Assembly: GCF_002101375.1 (NCBI RefSeq)
Contig: NZ_CP015207.1
Location: forward strand, 1,831,001-1,895,000
Source of the DNA: Sporosarcina ureae
GTDB taxonomy: Bacteria > Bacillota > Bacilli > Bacillales_A > Planococcaceae
Direction of reading: 5' to 3'
Length of the DNA: 64,000 bases
Under the pieces are notes generated by a model, which worked only from the letters and a program-made list of their open reading frames with translations, was not told the origin of the DNA and made no database searches. Shown piece by piece: positions 8,793 to 17,235 of this stretch. The position numbers and the translations under genes were made by a program. Position 1 is the first letter of the stretch, and every line of letters starts with the position of its first letter.

Positions 8793-9413
8793 TTATTTCT
8801 TCACAATATCGATGAAATGTTTTAACACTCTAGCCGTCAATCCCCAAACTGTATAAGTACCATACTCGTAAAACCATTCCTCAAGTGAATGGCTTCGAAA
8901 TTTATACTGATCTCCGTTCATAATCTTCTCAAATGGGAAATTATCCGGCGGAGCTACTTCAATCGATACCAAATGCATATACGGTTCATGTTCCATCAAC
9001 CACTTGAGCGGAATAGTAAATACCTCTTCCACTTCTTCTTTATTATAACTTCGAATGATTTCATGATAATCAATGACCGCTACGAACGGATAGACGACGA
9101 ATGAAGGAGACGCAATATACGGGCTTAACTCTTCTATCATCTGTACCGTCTTCGGATCAATCCCGAGCTCTTCGTGTGTCTCCCGTAAAGCTGCTTCCAT
9201 AGGGGATGCATCCGTTATATCGATTTTGCCGCCAGGAAAACTGATGTCGCCCGGCTGTTTCCTCATCGTGAAGGCACGCACCTCAAATAGCACATGCCAT
9301 TCCCCTTCCGCTTCTACTAACGGAATGATTACAGCGGAACGGAACGCGGTTTCTTCTCCAATGAATAAAGATTTATTTTCATACAACTTATTTTGTAGTT
9401 GATCCAAGTCCAT
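8793..9413 (-). CDS. CoA pyrophosphatase, Nudix family
   Basis: A Nudix hydrolase of about 206 residues. The Nudix box (GGKIDITDASPMEAALRETH, continuing EELGI) is preceded by the CoA-hydrolase signature LFEVRAFTMRKQPGDISFPGG, indicating a NudL/YeaB-type enzyme that cleaves CoA or its oxidised forms to phosphopantetheine and 3',5'-ADP. I chose the ATG at 9413; a GTG at 9425 is in frame, but a G-rich ribosome site lies between the two. It is followed closely by the anchored hydrolase. Confidence 0.88.
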   Translation of the reverse strand: MDLDQLQNKLYENKSLFIGEETAFRSAVIIPLVEAEGEWHVLFEVRAFTMRKQPGDISFPGGKIDITDASPMEAALRETHEELGIDPKTVQMIEELSPYIASPSFVVYPFVAVIDYHEIIRSYNKEEVEEVFTIPLKWLMEHEPYMHLVSIEVAPPDNFPFEKIMNGDQYKFRSHSLEEWFYEYGTYTVWGLTARVLKHFIDIVKK

Positions 9414-9475
9414 GAAGTCCCCCACCTCAGCGTTTTATCCTATCGTATCATTATCAGACGAATCGTTAAAGAAAT

Positions 9476-9512
9476 AAAAGGAGCTACCCTGTTAGAGCAA
9501 CTCCTCGTTCTA
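9476..9512 (-). terminator. Possible terminator of the haem-uptake operon
   Basis: An imperfect hairpin with GGAG/CTCC ends on the minus strand is followed by TTTTA just after the sortase gene. The stem has mismatches, so this is a weak call. Confidence 0.35.
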
Positions 9513-9520
9513 TATATACG

Positions 9521-10294
9521 TTAGCGCTTCACTAATTTCCCCTGCACTACATAGCGTTTATCTTTACTATTCACCGAGTTATTGCAAGTGGACAGTGTCA
9601 CAATTCGATCATCTGCCCCTACTTCAACAGGCATATCAATCAGAGAACGTGATTCCACTTCCTCGAGAAAGTCAGAAAATTGTTCGTCCGTCTGAAAATC
9701 TGTTTCGATATAGTAAAAGTCAATCGTCGTTTCATATGCTGCAAACACTTCAATATCATACCCTTCATACAATGTATCGACATAAATAACGGGATGTTCG
9801 TCTGCATAGTCTTGATCACCAAATTTCTTCAAACTACCGAACATCGTATCATTTCTCATTGCATGACCATAGAGGACCGTGTTGCGGCTCATATCCGTAA
9901 TATCATTCCGATAATCCATAAAGACACTGCCTGCGCGACTATTTTCTCGTGTGAAGTTACGATTTAAATAAAAATCATTGTCTTCAGCCTGCAAGATCGG
10001 GTTATGCAAATTGGTTCCTTCTACTGAAATCCAACCCACGATATCTTGATTCACCTTATTCAATTCTTCAAACTGCGGACGCATCGAATAGTCATTCGAT
10101 GCGTCTTCTTTAACATCTTCTGTTACAGCAACCTGAACCGTGTTTTCCAACGCCTTCTCATACATCTGTTGCGTCTCCTTCAATGAGCTGGCTGATTCCA
10201 CGTATGTATACAAATACTGCACGAGTAAATAGCCTGAGTAGAGAAAGACTGCTAGATAAACGAAAGGCATGAGTTTCGACAGGCGTTTCTTCAT
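9521..10294 (-). CDS. srtB: Class B sortase
   Basis: A 257-residue transpeptidase with an N-terminal membrane anchor (about residues 9-28) and the catalytic residues His in YGHAM and Cys in TLSTC (about residue 237), followed by the arginine of DKRYVV. Class B sortases attach NPQTN-like substrates to peptidoglycan. It is the last gene of the haem-uptake operon, and the first gene encodes a protein with an NPQTS motif, its likely substrate. It starts 12 bases after the ATPase stop. Confidence 0.93.
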   Translation of the reverse strand: MKKRLSKLMPFVYLAVFLYSGYLLVQYLYTYVESASSLKETQQMYEKALENTVQVAVTEDVKEDASNDYSMRPQFEELNKVNQDIVGWISVEGTNLHNPILQAEDNDFYLNRNFTRENSRAGSVFMDYRNDITDMSRNTVLYGHAMRNDTMFGSLKKFGDQDYADEHPVIYVDTLYEGYDIEVFAAYETTIDFYYIETDFQTDEQFSDFLEEVESRSLIDMPVEVGADDRIVTLSTCNNSVNSKDKRYVVQGKLVKR

Positions 10295-10305
10295 CAGCTT
10301 ACCTC

Positions 10306-11076
10306 CTAAATACCAAGAGACATCATATAAAGACCTAATTCGTCATCTTCCTTAAACACGGCGTTGACTCCATATACTTCTTTGATGACATCCTTTGTAA
10401 TGATCTCACGTGGCGGCCCTTCTGCAATGATTCGACCATTCTTCATCATAATGATCACATCACTGTAACGAATCGCCTGATTGATATCATGCAATACCAT
10501 GACAATCGTCAATCCATAATCTTCATTCAGTGATTTCACGAGCTCTAATAATTCAATTTGATAATAAATATCTAAGTATGTTGTTGGCTCATCCAAGCAG
10601 AGTATTTCTGATTGCTGTGCCAATGCCATCGCAATCCATACACGCTGACGCTCCCCACCCGATAATGCTTCTAAGTCTTTATGGCGTTTGTCGGTCAGGT
10701 TTGTCACGGATAATGCCCAATCTATAGCCTTGTCATCCTCTTCTTGGTTTCGCTGTAAAAACGTTTTATGTGGCAACCGACCGAAGCCGACTAGTTTCTC
10801 AATCGTCAAATCTTTTGGTACTTCATTCTGCTGATAAACAATCGCTAACTTCTTCGCAAACTCTTTCGGCTTAAACATCACTAAATCACGATTTTCTAGT
10901 GAAGCTGTTCCGGAAGTGGGCATATTAATTCGTGAAAGTACACTTAGTAATGTCGATTTCCCACAACCATTTGGTCCAATGATCGTCGTAACTTTCCCTT
11001 TAGAAATAGACGTCGAGACATCATCCAAATGGTTGGTTATATTATCATGCGATACCATAATGCGCTTCATTTCCAT
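10306..11076 (-). CDS. Iron/haem ABC transporter ATP-binding protein
   Basis: A 256-residue ABC ATPase of the FepC/FecE type: Walker A GPNGCGKST (about residue 33), signature ALSGGERQRVWIAMALAQ, Walker B ILCLDEPTTYLD and the H-loop VLHDINQA. It energises the permease encoded just upstream (6-base gap). In the Isd context the imported substrate is most likely haem rather than a siderophore, though the family handles both. Confidence 0.92.
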   Translation of the reverse strand: MEMKRIMVSHDNITNHLDDVSTSISKGKVTTIIGPNGCGKSTLLSVLSRINMPTSGTASLENRDLVMFKPKEFAKKLAIVYQQNEVPKDLTIEKLVGFGRLPHKTFLQRNQEEDDKAIDWALSVTNLTDKRHKDLEALSGGERQRVWIAMALAQQSEILCLDEPTTYLDIYYQIELLELVKSLNEDYGLTIVMVLHDINQAIRYSDVIIMMKNGRIIAEGPPREIITKDVIKEVYGVNAVFKEDDELGLYMMSLGI

Positions 11077-11082
11077 AACGTA

Positions 11083-12066
11083 TCACTCTTTTCGCAGTAA
11101 GAATATTAAGAACGGCCCGCCAATGATCGCCATCAGCGTTGAAGCAGGTATTTCAAGCGGTGCTACGATTGTTCTACCGAGCGTGTCAGCTAACAAGATA
11201 ATCAATGCCCCTAAAAGAGCAGTAAATGGTATAAGCACCTTATGGTCATGGCCAACCAATCTGCGGGCAATATGCGGTACAAGTAAGCCAACAAATGATA
11301 TTACACCCGCCACTACAACCGAAATTGCCGCTAGTAAAACAGCTACTGCCGCAATGATTAAACGGGCGCGCGTGACATGGAAACCAATACTCTTTGCTGT
11401 CTTATCCTGTAGCACTAATAAATTACACCAGCTATACAATGCAAACGCCAGAACCAATCCGATGGTTCCGTATGTCGCGATAGTCGAAACATCGCTCCAC
11501 GTACGCATCGTTAAATTCGAACCGATCACGCTTGAGGCTGAGACGTTCAACGATCCACCAAAGCTGATGAACGCTTCGGTGAGGCCTGTGAACATCGCAT
11601 TGATCGCAATTCCAACTAGAATTAATTTCAACGGGCTGAGACCGGATTTCCACGATAATGCAAAGACGAGAAAACAAGCGAACGCCCCACCCATAAAGGC
11701 AAATAAAGGCGTCATGAAAAAGAGTGCCGGAAAGAACGAAATAATGAATAACTGCATGAATGCTGCACCGGAAGATATCCCGATAATACCCGCATCTGCA
11801 AGTGGATTACGCATAACGGACTGCAACAAGACACCCGAAACCGATAATGCCGCGCCTGCAAATATCGCCACAATCATCCTTGGAAAACGCAAGTCGCGAA
11901 TTGCTTCCATTTGACTGTTGCCTTGTTCAGAGAGCGCACTGAAAAACTCAAAGAAGCCCATTTTAATACTGCCTGTCGTAGCAGAATAAACAATTGTTGC
12001 GGCAAGCAGCAGGAATACGATTACATAACTAGCAATTCTTTTTCTCATGACGGACTTCCTTTTCAA
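11083..12066 (-). CDS. Haem/iron ABC transporter permease (FecCD family)
   Basis: A 327-residue polytopic membrane protein with about nine hydrophobic segments. It carries FecCD-family signatures such as FPRMIVAIFAGAALSVSGVLLQSVMRNPLADAGIIG and GLLVPHIARRLVGHDHK. It forms the membrane channel with the ATPase and lipoprotein encoded on either side, and is the IsdF equivalent in the Isd scheme. Its start lies 15 bases from the end of the lipoprotein gene. Confidence 0.93.
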   Translation of the reverse strand: MKRKSVMRKRIASYVIVFLLLAATIVYSATTGSIKMGFFEFFSALSEQGNSQMEAIRDLRFPRMIVAIFAGAALSVSGVLLQSVMRNPLADAGIIGISSGAAFMQLFIISFFPALFFMTPLFAFMGGAFACFLVFALSWKSGLSPLKLILVGIAINAMFTGLTEAFISFGGSLNVSASSVIGSNLTMRTWSDVSTIATYGTIGLVLAFALYSWCNLLVLQDKTAKSIGFHVTRARLIIAAVAVLLAAISVVVAGVISFVGLLVPHIARRLVGHDHKVLIPFTALLGALIILLADTLGRTIVAPLEIPASTLMAIIGGPFLIFLLRKE

Positions 12067-12081
12067 ACGACATTCATCGAG

Positions 12082-12990
12082 TTATCGATAGAATATCTTC
12101 ATTAGCTCACTTAATGCTTCAGGTACTTGCAACGAAGCGGTTGTGCCAAATAACTCTTCTTCCAAATCATAGACTTTACCATTTTTCACAGCATCAAAAT
12201 GTTTCCATATATCATTCGTTTGGAACTCTTCGTTAAACATTTCCACAACTTCATCTGGCATACCATGTGATAAACGCAAAATAATATCTGGATTACTATT
12301 ATGAAGATACTCAGTATTTGACGATAAGTATTCAGGAACTTGACCTTCCATTACATTCGTTCCACCAGCACGTTTCACGAGATCACCCGCGTAGGAGTTT
12401 TCCGTCGCAACTAAGTAACTGCCTGGAATACCTAATAATATTAATACACTTGGACCGTTGCGATTCGCTGCTACTACTTCCGCGGCTTCAATCTTTTTCT
12501 GTAAATTCCCTACTAATTTGTCTGCTTGCGCTTTACGGTCGTAGCGCTCTCCAAGACCTTGGATTTCTTGAATCATTGAATCGACACTTTGGAAGTTTAA
12601 AAATGTCGCCGGAATATTCAATTGTTCGAAACCGGCTTCGAGATCATATTCCAATGTAGAAACGGATAAAAAATCTGTCGGATTCATTGATTTCACAATC
12701 TCCATGTCCGGTGTCATGGCATTACCGATGGTTGGAAGCCCATCAAACCGGCTTGCCATATTTTTTTCCGTTTCAGGAATAGCGATGGCATCTATATCTA
12801 ACTTATCTAGAATATCTGCGATGACTACAGTACCCGCAATAATTCGTTGTTCACTTGTTTCAGCGCTTTCACTTTTCTTAGCCGCGTCTGCCGAAACAGC
12901 TTTCTCTTCTTTATCATTTCCGCACCCTGCGATAATAGTTGCTGTCATGACTGCCAACATCAACCATACATATCTCCACTTTTTCTGCAC
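12082..12990 (-). CDS. isdE: Haem ABC transporter substrate-binding lipoprotein (IsdE-like)
   Basis: A lipoprotein of about 302 residues with an N-terminal signal and the lipobox IIAGC, followed by an acidic low-complexity linker. It has the cobalamin/iron-type binding fold (IAGTVVIADILDKLDIDAIAIPE; MTPDMEIVKSMNPTDFL). I chose the GTG at 12990 because GGAGG lies 8 bases upstream; the longer reading frame begins inside that ribosome site. It should accept haem from the NEAT proteins and deliver it to the permease. The symbol rests on context; the axial ligands were not identified. Confidence 0.88.
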   Translation of the reverse strand: MQKKWRYVWLMLAVMTATIIAGCGNDKEEKAVSADAAKKSESAETSEQRIIAGTVVIADILDKLDIDAIAIPETEKNMASRFDGLPTIGNAMTPDMEIVKSMNPTDFLSVSTLEYDLEAGFEQLNIPATFLNFQSVDSMIQEIQGLGERYDRKAQADKLVGNLQKKIEAAEVVAANRNGPSVLILLGIPGSYLVATENSYAGDLVKRAGGTNVMEGQVPEYLSSNTEYLHNSNPDIILRLSHGMPDEVVEMFNEEFQTNDIWKHFDAVKNGKVYDLEEELFGTTASLQVPEALSELMKIFYR

Positions 12991-13008
12991 GATGTAATCC
13001 TCCACTCG

Positions 13009-14202
13009 TTATTCATTACTCGTAACGTTATTTTTCTTTACTAGTCGACGTATTAATAAGATGCCCGACAAAATACATAATGTGAACAGTATGCCAATTT
13101 TCATTGTATCGAAGGGAATCGTTTGTTCTTCCTGTACATGAATTGCTAGCTCTTCCGGTTCGCTTGCTACTTGTGTAACGACCTCGGCTGGTTCTTCCTC
13201 CACGTCATCCACCGTACGATCAAATTCCAATTGCGCTTCAGGAAGAAGAGGTGGTATTTCATCCTGTGCTTGTTCTATTTTTTCGGACGGTCTTTCTTTC
13301 TTTTCTTCTTTTTCAATCGTGGTTTGTTTAGTGGGTGTAGGGCTTTCTTTCGGTTGCTCAGTTCGCTTAGTCAAGGAAGAAACTGCTTTGCTGTCTGAAG
13401 GTACTTTGTTCAAAAACTTCGCAATCTGTTGCTGATCGAAAGTAATTTGCAAAAACTCTTCCTGTACATGCGAGTTCTCAGCGTCCTCCACTTTCATCCA
13501 GATACGAGTCCCCTTCTGGAAATCTTCTACTTCAAACTGCACAATACGTGACTTGTTTTGTGAGACCACTTTTGGTTCCACTAAATTACCACCTTGCTCT
13601 ACCGTGAAGCCTTTAACTTTACTCGGTTGAAGAATCTCTAACTGTGCATAGTATCGATTGTCACGTTTACTGACGTGTATTACTTGATTGACATAGTCGT
13701 TCATTACCGATCGTTTACCATCTGACAGCAACTGGTAGTGTACAGTATCATCACTTGGTTGAATCTGGTCAAAGACTGGTAATGATTGCTCCTGGATCAA
13801 CACTTCATATGAAAAAAATTGCTGTGCATGTTCTTTTGGCAAACGATATTTGCCTGTGAGTTCAATCTTTTGATGTATATCCTGTATATCAAACTGAACT
13901 AAGTTTTCTGCTCGATCCAGTCGCGTGCTCGTTTTGTTCCCTTGCTGTACCGCAGTGACGTGCGTTAAGATGTGGTCATTCTTCGCCGAAATGGATAATG
14001 TATAGCGATCTTCCTTAACAGTTAACGTAGCCTGCTTAGTAAATAAAAGATTTATGCTCTCGGCTTCATGTGATAGAAAACTTAGTTCAACTTGATACAC
14101 ATCATGTGTGATTTCTTTCTTTTCGTTTGCATTTACAGAATGAAAAGGAAGCCACGCAGAGATGAGTAGCAAAAGTAGCGGTAATAAAACCATGTTTTTC
14201 AT
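13009..14202 (-). CDS. NEAT-domain surface protein with C-terminal membrane anchor
   Basis: A 397-residue exported protein. A signal peptide ends near HSVNA (residue ~25). Two NEAT-like domains follow: ~34-148, which is divergent, and ~155-265 with the typical NDYVNQVIHVSK segment. A long charged, Pro/Glu-rich linker (~275-355) leads to a transmembrane helix near the C-terminus (IGILFTLCILSGILLI) and a basic tail. I see no LPxTG or NPQTN sorting motif, so it is probably membrane-anchored. Neither domain shows an intact YxxxY haem motif, so it may bind haemoprotein or be structural rather than a classical haem relay. Confidence 0.82.
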   Translation of the reverse strand: MKNMVLLPLLLLLISAWLPFHSVNANEKKEITHDVYQVELSFLSHEAESINLLFTKQATLTVKEDRYTLSISAKNDHILTHVTAVQQGNKTSTRLDRAENLVQFDIQDIHQKIELTGKYRLPKEHAQQFFSYEVLIQEQSLPVFDQIQPSDDTVHYQLLSDGKRSVMNDYVNQVIHVSKRDNRYYAQLEILQPSKVKGFTVEQGGNLVEPKVVSQNKSRIVQFEVEDFQKGTRIWMKVEDAENSHVQEEFLQITFDQQQIAKFLNKVPSDSKAVSSLTKRTEQPKESPTPTKQTTIEKEEKKERPSEKIEQAQDEIPPLLPEAQLEFDRTVDDVEEEPAEVVTQVASEPEELAIHVQEEQTIPFDTMKIGILFTLCILSGILLIRRLVKKNNVTSNE

Positions 14203-14244
14203 TTCGGACGTACACTCCTTTACATATCATGTAAAACGACAGGA

Positions 14245-14278
14245 ACTTCCTTCCGCTTTTGGAAAGGCGAAAGGAAGT
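14245..14278 (-). promoter_or_regulatory. Intercistronic hairpin after the NEAT-SLH gene
   Basis: A 12-bp stem (ACTTCCTTCCGC with GCGAAAGGAAGT, one wobble) has a 10-base loop. It lies between the NEAT-SLH stop and the next gene of the operon. No strong T run follows on the minus strand, so it is more likely an RNA-processing, stabilising or attenuating element than a full terminator. Confidence 0.55.
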
Positions 14279-14292
14279 ATCTGTATTGATTC

Positions 14293-15708
14293 TTATTTTT
14301 CCATGAAGTTTAGTGAACCGTTTAGGATTTTAGCCATTTGTGTGCGTTGTAGTGAATCGCCAGAGTTGATCAAAACTTTACCATTCGGTTGTTTTGCGCC
14401 TGTCATAATTTTTTCTGCATACAACAATGCAAATGCTTGCTTCGCTTCAGGATCTGTAATTGCTTTCCCATCTGCATAGAATGGCAGAGTTGTATCACCT
14501 TTTTTGATTTCATTACCTTCTGCAAATTGAATTGCACGGTATAGCATCAATGCTCCTTGCTGACGAGTCAGTGTATCATTCGGATTGAACTTGGCATTCG
14601 ATTGGACAATACCTGCTTTGGCAAGAGCATTAATTGCGTTGATACGCTCTTTGTCTGTGATTTTGCCTAAATCCTGGAACCCTGCAGAAGGAGCTTCTTC
14701 TAACTTCAACGCACGCGCAACCATCAAGGCGAACTGTGAACGTGTGATGTTGTTACGTGGATTGAACTTGTCCGCACTTTTTACAATACCTTTGTCAAGA
14801 AGTGCGAGAATCGCTTCTTTGTTACCGTCTTTGTCGATGTCTTTGAACGGGTTCACAGTTGGTTTTGCACCGTCAAGAGCAATTTGCACTTTGTGGTTTG
14901 AGTCATATTGTATAGGACCTTCATTCACAATAACGTGAATCTCAGCATTCACTAACTTTGTTAGATCCGCTACATTGAATGTATATGTGCGTACACCTGT
15001 TGATTTATCATCTGTTGCTACAGGTACGTCTTTGCCCGCAACTTTGAAGCCTTGGATATAGCTTCCTTTAGGGAATGTTACTGTTACTTCGTTGCCTTCC
15101 GTTATTTTCTTTACGGATGCAATTGGGGACATATAATCGTTCATGATAGATTCTTCATTCGTCCCATCTTTATATACTTTTACGTTCACATCGCTTATTG
15201 TTTCCGCATCTGTGTCTGCTTTAGCGACTGTTGCACTCATATCAAATTCATACCACTTGTCCATGTTAGCCGCTGGTACTACTACATGAATTCTACCTGG
15301 ATATATTTTATCGGTAACTACCGGGAAAGTATAAGTAGTTGTGCTATCAGTATTTTTAACTTCCGTTGCATCAGCAAATTCTTCTCCTTGTTTCGTTTGA
15401 AGACCTGCAATCATCGGAGCTGATTTAGCCGCAACCGTTACGTTCGCATATGATATTCCGTCTTTTTCAACTAAAGTTCCTTGTGGCACGAGATGGCCAC
15501 TAATTGCCGGCTCAGGTGTCGTTGTTCCAGACTTGTATATATTTAAATCAATCACTTGATCCACTGTTACGGCTTGTTTCAAAGTAGACGTTGCTCGATC
15601 GCTTGTGCTGATCGGATTAGCTGATGCCGCCGTTGGAATAGCGATGGAAGCTGCTAGTAATGAAGCAAGTACTACTTTCGTTACACGAGATGATGTTTTT
15701 TTCGTCAT
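14293..15708 (-). CDS. NEAT-domain S-layer-anchored protein with three SLH domains
   Basis: A 471-residue exported protein. The signal peptide ends at TAASA (residue 30). Two NEAT domains follow (~50-160 and ~172-280), then three S-layer homology repeats (~286-335, ~345-395, ~405-465; motifs FKDIDKDGNKEAI, FNPRNNITRSQFALMVARAL, FNPNDTLTRQQGALMLYRAI). SLH repeats bind pyruvylated cell-wall polysaccharide, so this NEAT protein is held non-covalently in the wall, comparable to BslK of Bacillus anthracis. At the usual haem-ligand position the first domain reads Y153-x3-M and the second Y268-x3-H. It is second in the operon, 2 bases after the IsdC-like gene. Confidence 0.92.
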   Translation of the reverse strand: MTKKTSSRVTKVVLASLLAASIAIPTAASANPISTSDRATSTLKQAVTVDQVIDLNIYKSGTTTPEPAISGHLVPQGTLVEKDGISYANVTVAAKSAPMIAGLQTKQGEEFADATEVKNTDSTTTYTFPVVTDKIYPGRIHVVVPAANMDKWYEFDMSATVAKADTDAETISDVNVKVYKDGTNEESIMNDYMSPIASVKKITEGNEVTVTFPKGSYIQGFKVAGKDVPVATDDKSTGVRTYTFNVADLTKLVNAEIHVIVNEGPIQYDSNHKVQIALDGAKPTVNPFKDIDKDGNKEAILALLDKGIVKSADKFNPRNNITRSQFALMVARALKLEEAPSAGFQDLGKITDKERINAINALAKAGIVQSNAKFNPNDTLTRQQGALMLYRAIQFAEGNEIKKGDTTLPFYADGKAITDPEAKQAFALLYAEKIMTGAKQPNGKVLINSGDSLQRTQMAKILNGSLNFMEK

Positions 15709-15710
15709 AA

Positions 15711-16355
15711 TTAGTGTTCCCCCTGTTTTCTTTGGAATCTAGTTTTATACAATAAAAATGCAGAACCTGCCAATACGAAGATTAATAGGTACGGCGTTGA
15801 ATCACTGGTTTGTGGATTCTTAACTGGTTCTTGAGTAGTTGGTTTTTTTGTCACTGTACTGGTACTAGTGTTGGTGTTAATACTAGGTGGTCGGTTCGTA
15901 TTAGTTGTTGGTGGTTTTACTGCCGGTGGTGTCACGGCGTTCTTGTCCTCAAACACTAAATCCACTGTATACTCGTGATGGTAATTAATATGCTCTACGT
16001 CGACTTTCATCGGGATCTTTACAGGTTTTGAAATATCACTTACGCTAAACTCTACAACACGCGTATCAGCCTTAAGATCTTCATTGACCACCTCCGCTCC
16101 GCCTGCTGGCTCGAACTTCGTAATCCATGAACTGTTCTTAAGCGTCAGCTGTACGATGGCAGAACCATTCGTTACAGTTACGAGTGCCGGTTTTTGGAAA
16201 TAATCATTTGCAATAGATGCGTTCTTGCTATCTGGCTGATTAACCTGATAATTTAATTGCTGGGTCCCGTCTGCTATTTTAGCAGATGCTTGCGGTAGAC
16301 CTACTGTCAACACGAAAAAACTTACAACTAAAAAGTATAAAAATGCTTTTCTCAC
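15711..16355 (-). CDS. isdC: IsdC-like cell-wall NEAT protein, sortase B substrate
   Basis: A protein of about 214 residues: signal peptide ending QASA (~25), one NEAT domain (~27-138), a Thr/Pro/Asn-rich wall-spanning linker, the sorting motif NPQTS (180-184), a hydrophobic stretch and a basic tail (KTRFQRKQ). The NEAT domain retains the haem-iron motif Y125-x3-Y129 (NYHHEYTV). NPQTS fits class B sortase, which is encoded at the end of the same operon. I chose the GTG at 16355, preceded by GAGGGG; a GTG at 16376 is in frame but precedes that site. As first gene after a Fur-type promoter it is the expected haem-receiving wall protein. Confidence 0.88.
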   Translation of the reverse strand: MRKAFLYFLVVSFFVLTVGLPQASAKIADGTQQLNYQVNQPDSKNASIANDYFQKPALVTVTNGSAIVQLTLKNSSWITKFEPAGGAEVVNEDLKADTRVVEFSVSDISKPVKIPMKVDVEHINYHHEYTVDLVFEDKNAVTPPAVKPPTTNTNRPPSINTNTSTSTVTKKPTTQEPVKNPQTSDSTPYLLIFVLAGSAFLLYKTRFQRKQGEH

Positions 16356-16533
16356 TTGGACATAAACCCCTCTCACTTGCTCATTTTCATGCTACATAAA
16401 TCCACCGATTGACTACCATTCACTGGATATATTTCCACTTCTAAATTATCTCATAAATTACCCCATACATGAATCATTGCAACTATATCATCTAATGATC
16501 TATGACAAATCTGTGACATTTGTAACGTATAAA

Positions 16534-16548
16534 TGAGAACAGTTATCA
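16534..16548. promoter_or_regulatory. Fur-box-like operator
   Basis: TGAGAACAGTTATCA resembles the Bacillus Fur 7-1-7 consensus TGATAATNATTATCA with three differences. It begins four bases downstream of the -10 element of the haem-operon promoter, where bound Fur-iron would block transcription. Confidence 0.65.
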
Positions 16549-16551
16549 TTT

Positions 16552-16580
16552 AATATATCCTGTTTTTCCAGTAATGTCAA
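16552..16580 (-). promoter_or_regulatory. Sigma-A promoter of the haem-uptake operon
   Basis: On the minus strand TTGACA is separated from TATATT by exactly 17 bases. It lies about 200 bases upstream of the IsdC-like start, leaving a long leader. Confidence 0.75.
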
Positions 16581-16693
16581 CTAGTATTTGGAAAATTATT
16601 TCAATTTAGGCTATAAACTTTTTAACTAGTCACTAAATCTAAAGCTTCGCATAGTCTAGATGGATATGATTTATGGATGAAAGGGGTATTGCA

Positions 16694-17182
16694 ATGAATA
16701 TTCAGTCCTTCAGTGGTGTCGTAATGGTAATAAATGATTTTTATACGGGGCAAAATAATGACGCTGGTTGCTACTTGTTGATGACAGTCGATAATGGTAG
16801 AGGAAATGTCGTCAACTTTGTAGTAGAGCCGACAACTTATTTCGTCAATCATGTAAAAATTCATGTAGGTGATCGCGTTACAGGATTTTATGATGCCGAT
16901 GCTGCCACGCCTATGATCTATCCTCCACAATTTAGAGCAATTGTTATGTCTAAAGACTCCCCCCGTGAAAACGTCAAAGTTGACTACTTCAATCGTCGCT
17001 TGCAAAGTAGTGACGGAACGCTTCAGCTTAATCTGTCTCCGCAAACTGAAATACTTTTGACAAATGACCAGTATTTCACAGGAAATATAGCAGAGCGAAA
17101 TTTGATAGTTATATATACCACAACGACAAAGAGTATCCCTGCCCAAACTACACCACATAAAATTATAGTAATTTGTTCATGA
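16694..17182 (+). CDS. Conserved-looking hypothetical protein, 162 residues
   Basis: I do not assign a function. AAAGGGG sits 7 bases before the ATG, and codon use looks genuine. The protein has no signal peptide or membrane segment and is predicted to be mostly beta, with an OB-fold-like flavour: SGVVMVINDFY, YLLMTVDNG, VNFVVEPTTYFVN, VHVGDRVTGFYDADAATPMIYPPQFRAIVM. The block GDRVTGFYD followed by PMIYPPQ looks like a conserved core. A second, weaker beta-rich part covers ~100-160. It is divergent from the haem operon and shares a terminator with the TatD gene. Confidence 0.7.
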   Translation: MNIQSFSGVVMVINDFYTGQNNDAGCYLLMTVDNGRGNVVNFVVEPTTYFVNHVKIHVGDRVTGFYDADAATPMIYPPQFRAIVMSKDSPRENVKVDYFNRRLQSSDGTLQLNLSPQTEILLTNDQYFTGNIAERNLIVIYTTTTKSIPAQTTPHKIIVICS

Positions 17183-17197
17183 ATTGTGTACTTAGAT

Positions 17198-17235
17198 AAA
17201 ACAAAGACACGCTCATTGAAGCGTGTCTTTGTTTT
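17198..17235 (+). terminator. Bidirectional terminator between the hypothetical gene and tatD
   Basis: A perfect 16-bp stem (AAAACAAAGACACGCT with its complement) has a 6-base loop, with A and T runs built into the stem ends. The tatD stop codon overlaps its edge. It should end both convergent transcripts. Confidence 0.88.

Noticed and set aside
10916..11914. 332-codon plus-strand ORF
   Set aside because: It is antisense to the permease and ATPase genes, whose families are clear; low-complexity composition and no ribosome site.
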